Below, one piece after another: positions 60,893 through 64,000 of a DNA stretch of 64,000 nucleotides. The notes below the pieces were generated by a model. That model searched no databases, had not been told where the DNA came from, and worked only from the letters and a program-made list of their open reading frames with translations. Source of the DNA: Methylorubrum suomiense (GTDB taxonomy: Bacteria > Pseudomonadota > Alphaproteobacteria > Rhizobiales > Beijerinckiaceae); NCBI RefSeq assembly GCF_022179765.1, contig NZ_BPRE01000014.1, positions 1-64,000 of the forward strand, written 5' to 3'. Position 1 is the first letter of the stretch; each line of letters starts with the position of its first letter. A program made the position numbers and the translations under genes.

Positions 60893-61198
60893 TCAGCCCT
60901 TCATCATGCTCACGTCTTCGACGGCGATGGAGCCGCGGTTGCGGAAGAACACCACCAGGATGGCGAGGCCGATGGCGGCCTCGGCCGCGGCCACCGTCAG
61001 CACGAACAGGGCGAAGACCTGGCCGGTGATGTCGTTGAGATGGGTCGAGAACGCCACGAAGTTGATGTTGACCGCGAGCAGGATCAGCTCGACCGACATC
61101 AGGATGACGATGACGTTCTTGCGGTTGATGAAGATGCCGAGCACGCCGAGCGTGAACAGGATCGCGGCGACCGTCAGGTAGTGGCTCAGGCCGATCAT
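60893..61198 (-). CDS. nuoK: NADH-quinone oxidoreductase subunit K
   Basis: A 101-residue subunit with three helices. LTVAAILFTLGVLGIFINRKNVIVILMSVELILLAVNINFVAFS contains the membrane glutamates of the E-channel (VELILLAVN), and VAAAEAAIGLAILVVFFRNRGSI follows. It is adjacent to nuoJ (2-bp gap) and 55 bp before nuoL. Confidence 0.96.
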   Translation of the reverse strand: MIGLSHYLTVAAILFTLGVLGIFINRKNVIVILMSVELILLAVNINFVAFSTHLNDITGQVFALFVLTVAAAEAAIGLAILVVFFRNRGSIAVEDVSMMKG

Positions 61199-61200
61199 GC

Positions 61201-61821
61201 TCAGACCTCCACGCCCTGCCGGGAGGGCACCTTGATGGTATCGACCGCCATCGCCTGAGTGCGGGCGTTCTGGACGGAAATGTTCTGGCGCTTGACGCCG
61301 GTGCGGTCGCGCAGCGTCAGGACGATGGCGCCGATCATCGCGACTAGCAGGATCAGGCCGGCGATCTGGAAGAAGTAGACGTAATCCGTGTAGAGCACCC
61401 GCCCGAGCGCCTGGGTGTTGGTCAGGCTCTCGCCGTGGGCGGCACGCCCGAGCGGCGCCTGCACGAGCCCCGGATCGATCGTCCAGCTGCCGACGACCAG
61501 CAGCAGCTCGATGAGGAACACGGCACCGATCAAGCCGCCGACGGGAAGGTAGCGCTGGAAGCCTTGCCGGAGGGCGGCGAAATCCACGTCGAGCATCATC
61601 ACGACGAACAGGAACAGCACCGCCACTGCGCCGACATAGACGACGACGAGGATCATCGCCAGGAACTCGGCCCCCATCAGGATGAAGAGGCCCGCGGCGT
61701 TCACGAAGGCGAGGATCAGGAACAACACCGATGTGACGGGGTTCCTGGCGGCGATCACCATGAAGCCCGAGGCAACGGCGAGGCCCGCGAAGAGATAGAA
61801 GAAGGCGGCGGCTGCGGTCAT
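61201..61821 (-). CDS. nuoJ: NADH-quinone oxidoreductase subunit J
   Basis: A 206-residue, five-helix subunit. FYLFAGLAVASGFMVIAARNPVTSVLFLILAFVNAAGLFILMGAEFLAMILVVVYVGAVAVLFLFVVMMLD carries the conserved Tyr and Gly of helix TM3. A basic cytosolic tail containing LTLRDRTGVKRQ ends the protein. The 135-bp gap to nuoI contains a GC hairpin (GCCGCCC/GGGCGGC) that might set the relative expression of the operon segments. Confidence 0.95.
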   Translation of the reverse strand: MTAAAAFFYLFAGLAVASGFMVIAARNPVTSVLFLILAFVNAAGLFILMGAEFLAMILVVVYVGAVAVLFLFVVMMLDVDFAALRQGFQRYLPVGGLIGAVFLIELLLVVGSWTIDPGLVQAPLGRAAHGESLTNTQALGRVLYTDYVYFFQIAGLILLVAMIGAIVLTLRDRTGVKRQNISVQNARTQAMAVDTIKVPSRQGVEV

Positions 61822-61956
61822 GCGGTTTTCAGCATCGGCCGCCCTCGCGGGCGGCTCCCTTCTGCCTCGGTGGACCCTCGGCCGCAGGCGGCGGCCCGTC
61901 TATAGAACTCGGCCCTGCGGCGCACAACAGCGCACCGGAAGACCTTGGCCGGAACC

Positions 61957-62445
61957 TCAGCGATACGGTGCGTCGGTCGCGATGTTCCGGGCGATCTCGC
62001 GCTCCCAGCGGTCGCCGTTCGCGAGCAGCTTCTCCTTGTCGTAGAGCAGCTCTTCACGGGTCTCGACCGAGAACTCGAAGTTCGGCCCCTCGACGATGGC
62101 ATCGACCGGGCAGGCCTCCTGGCACATGCCGCAATAGATGCACTTCACCATGTCGATGTCGTAGCGCGTGGTGCGCCGCGTGCCGTCGTTGCGGCGGGGG
62201 CCCGCCTCGATGGTGATGGCCTGGGCCGGGCAGATCGCCTCGCAGAGCTTGCAGGCAATGCAGCGCTCCTCACCGTTGGGATAGCGGCGCAGGGCATGCT
62301 CGCCCCGGAAGCGCGGCCCCCGGTGCCCCATCTCGAAGGGATAGTTGATCGTGGCCTTCGGCTTGAAGAAATACTTCATGGCGAGGACGAACCCCGACAC
62401 GAACTCCTTCAGGAGAAGGCTTCTGGCGACCTGATCGAGCTTCAC
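61957..62445 (-). CDS. nuoI: NADH-quinone oxidoreductase subunit I
   Basis: A 162-residue ferredoxin-like subunit that holds clusters N6a and N6b. The two 4Fe-4S motifs are CIACKLCEAICPAQAI and CIYCGMCQEACPVDAI. It docks on the membrane arm near the quinone site. The GTG start at 62445 (VKLDQVARSLLLKEF) has a GGAG site 6 bp upstream and gives the family length. Confidence 0.96.
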   Translation of the reverse strand: MKLDQVARSLLLKEFVSGFVLAMKYFFKPKATINYPFEMGHRGPRFRGEHALRRYPNGEERCIACKLCEAICPAQAITIEAGPRRNDGTRRTTRYDIDMVKCIYCGMCQEACPVDAIVEGPNFEFSVETREELLYDKEKLLANGDRWEREIARNIATDAPYR

Positions 62446-62471
62446 GGCGCGATCTCCGAATGCGGTTGCGG

Positions 62472-63494
62472 TCAGGCTCCCGGCGCGAGGCCGGTGAGCT
62501 TGAGGACGAAGGCGACGACGATGACCGAGATCAGCGACAGCGGCAGGAAGACCTTCCAGCCGAGCCGCATGAGCTGGTCGTAGCGGTAGCGCGGCACCAT
62601 GGCCTTCACCATGGCGATCATGAAGAACAGGAAGCTTGCTTTCAGCGCGAACCAGATCACGCCCGGCACCCAGGTGAAGGGCGCGAACGGGATCGGCGAG
62701 AGCCAGCCGCCGAGGAACAGCACGGTCCCGAGCGCGCACATGGTCATGATGGCCACGTATTCGCCGAGCATGAACAGCAGGTACGGCGTCGAGGAATACT
62801 CGACCATGTAACCGGCCACGAGCTCCGATTCCGCCTCAGGGAGATCGAAGGGCGGGCGGTTCGTCTCGGCGAGCGCCGATACGAAGAACACGCCGAACAT
62901 CGGGAACAGCCACAGCCAGTACCAGCCGAACAGCCCGAGCGCCGTGTCCTGCGCCATGACGATGCGCGAGAGATTGAGGGAGCCGGCGCAGAGCAGCACG
63001 CAGATGATCACGAAGCCCAGCGACACCTCGTAGGAGATCATCTGCGCGGCGGATCGGAGCGCGCCGAGGAAGGCGTATTTCGAGTTCGACGCCCAGCCGC
63101 CCATGATGACGCCGTAAACGCCGAGAGAGGAGATAGCGAAGATATAGACGATGCCGACATTGAGGTCGGCGATCGCCCAGCCATCCGCCAGGGGGATCAC
63201 CGCCCAGGAGGCGAGCGCCAGCATTGCGAAGACCAGCGGCGCCAACAGGTAGATCGCCTTGTTGGCGCCCGCCGGAATGACCGGCTCCTTCAGCACGAAC
63301 TTCAGGAGATCGGCGAAGGACTGGAACAAACCCCAGGGACCGACCACGTTGGGCCCCCGCCGCAACTGCACCGCCGCCCAGATCTTGCGATCCGCCAGAA
63401 GGGCGTAGGCGATGAAGACCAGGAGCGCTGCGAGCAGCACGAAGCTCTTCAGCGCGATCAGGAGAACGGTGCCGAGCACCTCGAGGAAGGTCAT
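62472..63494 (-). CDS. nuoH: NADH-quinone oxidoreductase subunit H
   Basis: A 340-residue subunit with eight helices lining the quinone chamber. ADRKIWAAVQLRRGPNVVGPWGLFQSFADLLKFVLKE, ISYEVSLGFVIICVLL, AETNRPPFDLPEAESELVAGYMVEYSS and PRYRYDQLMRLGWKVFLPLSL are strongly conserved. The ATG at 63494 is 11 bp after nuoG. Confidence 0.97.
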   Translation of the reverse strand: MTFLEVLGTVLLIALKSFVLLAALLVFIAYALLADRKIWAAVQLRRGPNVVGPWGLFQSFADLLKFVLKEPVIPAGANKAIYLLAPLVFAMLALASWAVIPLADGWAIADLNVGIVYIFAISSLGVYGVIMGGWASNSKYAFLGALRSAAQMISYEVSLGFVIICVLLCAGSLNLSRIVMAQDTALGLFGWYWLWLFPMFGVFFVSALAETNRPPFDLPEAESELVAGYMVEYSSTPYLLFMLGEYVAIMTMCALGTVLFLGGWLSPIPFAPFTWVPGVIWFALKASFLFFMIAMVKAMVPRYRYDQLMRLGWKVFLPLSLISVIVVAFVLKLTGLAPGA

Positions 63495-63505
63495 CGGGCC
63501 GTTCC

Positions 63506-64000
63506 CTATTCCGCCGCTTCGAGCGCGCGGCCCCGGGCGAGCCCGGAGCACTCGGCGAGCACCCGCGAGGAACGGGCGATCGGATTGGTGAGATAGAAGT
63601 CGGCGACCGGCGAGGCGAACGCCGCCTTCTCGGACCGACCCGGCAGCGCCGCGAGCGTCTCCAACGCCGCCATATCCGACGGCTCGACGGACCCGACCGC
63701 GGCGAGATGCGGATGAGCGGCGTACAGCGCCTTACGCAGGCCTCCGAGCGAATCGTAGGGCAGGCGCTTGCCCAGGATGTCGGAAAGAGCGCGCAGGATC
63801 GCCCAATCCTCGCGGGCATCCCCGGGCGGGAAGCCGGCGCGATTGGTCATCTGCACCCGGCCTTCCAGATTGACGTAGGTCGCGCTCTTCTCGGTATAGG
63901 CGGCGCCCGGCAGGATCACGTCGGCGCGGCTCGCACCGGCATCGCCGTGGGTGCCCTGGTAGATCACGAAGGCACCCGGTGGGATCGCCCGCTCATCGGC
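63506..64000 (-). CDS. nuoG: NADH-quinone oxidoreductase subunit G (C-terminal part, cut by window end)
   Basis: Only the last roughly 164 residues are present. The segment VIYQGTHGDAGASRADVILPGAAYTEKSATYVNLEGRVQMTNRAGFPPGDAREDWAILRALSDILG is typical of the molybdopterin-oxidoreductase-like C-terminal domain of NuoG. It continues beyond base 64000. The final stretch before the stop is Ala/Arg-rich. Confidence 0.93.
   Translation of the reverse strand, partial: ADERAIPPGAFVIYQGTHGDAGASRADVILPGAAYTEKSATYVNLEGRVQMTNRAGFPPGDAREDWAILRALSDILGKRLPYDSLGGLRKALYAAHPHLAAVGSVEPSDMAALETLAALPGRSEKAAFASPVADFYLTNPIARSSRVLAECSGLARGRALEAAE

Noticed and set aside
58708..61029. A 770-codon open frame antisense to nuoL and nuoK
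   Set aside because: It mirrors nuo coding sequence and has no recognisable motif; the nuo operon is complete and in order.
1..64000. tRNA, rRNA, CRISPR arrays, integrases and transposases
   Set aside because: I checked the intergenic gaps by eye for cloverleaf-like and TTCGA-type motifs, for regularly spaced repeats and for DDE or tyrosine-recombinase signatures, and found none. A tRNAscan or Infernal run could still find a missed RNA.

Overview
The window reads as a high-GC alphaproteobacterial chromosome. The gene set points to Methylobacterium/Methylorubrum or a close Rhizobiales relative: an alphaproteobacterial nuo operon with a His-rich NuoL, the birA-rnj-mce-DUF1467-proS-lol block, a short ProRS, aerobic cob genes, an oxalate/formate-type MFS carrier, an ExoD protein, a BcsS protein and an IsdG-like haem oxygenase. 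The genus is inferred from protein flavour and gene order, not from a marker gene. No rRNA, tRNA, CRISPR array, transposase or prophage was recognised.

Layout. 0.8-7.5 kb: an M23 peptidase, an LprI-like protein, gluQ with a small coupled membrane protein, and htpG. 7.7-11.7 kb: a gamma-glutamyltransferase/oxamate-hydrolase-like enzyme, a methyltransferase and an oxalate/formate-family carrier. 11.9-15.6 kb: an aerobic cobalamin operon cobL-cobE-cobM-cobB closed by a hairpin. 15.7-20 kb: an XRE regulator, a 26-bp palindrome, a haem-degrading monooxygenase, an MFS exporter and a WcaJ-like phosphosugar transferase. 20.1-22.7 kb: zinc homeostasis (zur divergent from a 44-residue membrane protein, znuC and znuB, with a candidate Zur operator between). 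22.8-28.5 kb: exoD, bcsS, then an Fe-S photolyase, an atypical SDR, a formyltransferase, a DUF2256 zinc-ribbon protein and infA. 28.8-32.9 kb: an orphan solute-binding protein and a molybdo-hydroxylase maturation operon (split XdhC, MPT-binding protein, MocA-like). 33-36.9 kb: a cupredoxin, then a lower-GC accessory stretch with three TadE/TadG-type genes, one carrying an unusual C-terminal beta-rich domain. 36.9-46.4 kb: parC, recO, a lipoprotein, chaC, a lytic transglycosylase and dnaE. 46.5-64 kb: a largely co-oriented minus-strand housekeeping block, nuoG(partial)HIJKLMN, birA, rnj, mce, DUF1467, a FucP/GluP-like MFS, proS, lolC/E and lolD.

The most interesting observations are these. (1) A roughly 136-bp palindromic element sits in frame inside birA, adding about 50 residues just before the KWPNDV active-site motif; two related copies lie in intergenic regions of the window. 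(2) A probable unannotated small RNA at about 50.22-50.37 kb has a near-consensus sigma70 promoter with 17-bp spacing and a strong intrinsic terminator. (3) The Fe-S photolyase neighbourhood contains an SDR whose catalytic Tyr is Val. (4) A TadG-like protein carries a C-terminal beta-sandwich-like module and lies in a Tad locus that lacks the pilus motor genes. Start codons were moved inward where overlaps, ribosome-binding sites or family alignment supported it; these cases are stated in the entries.
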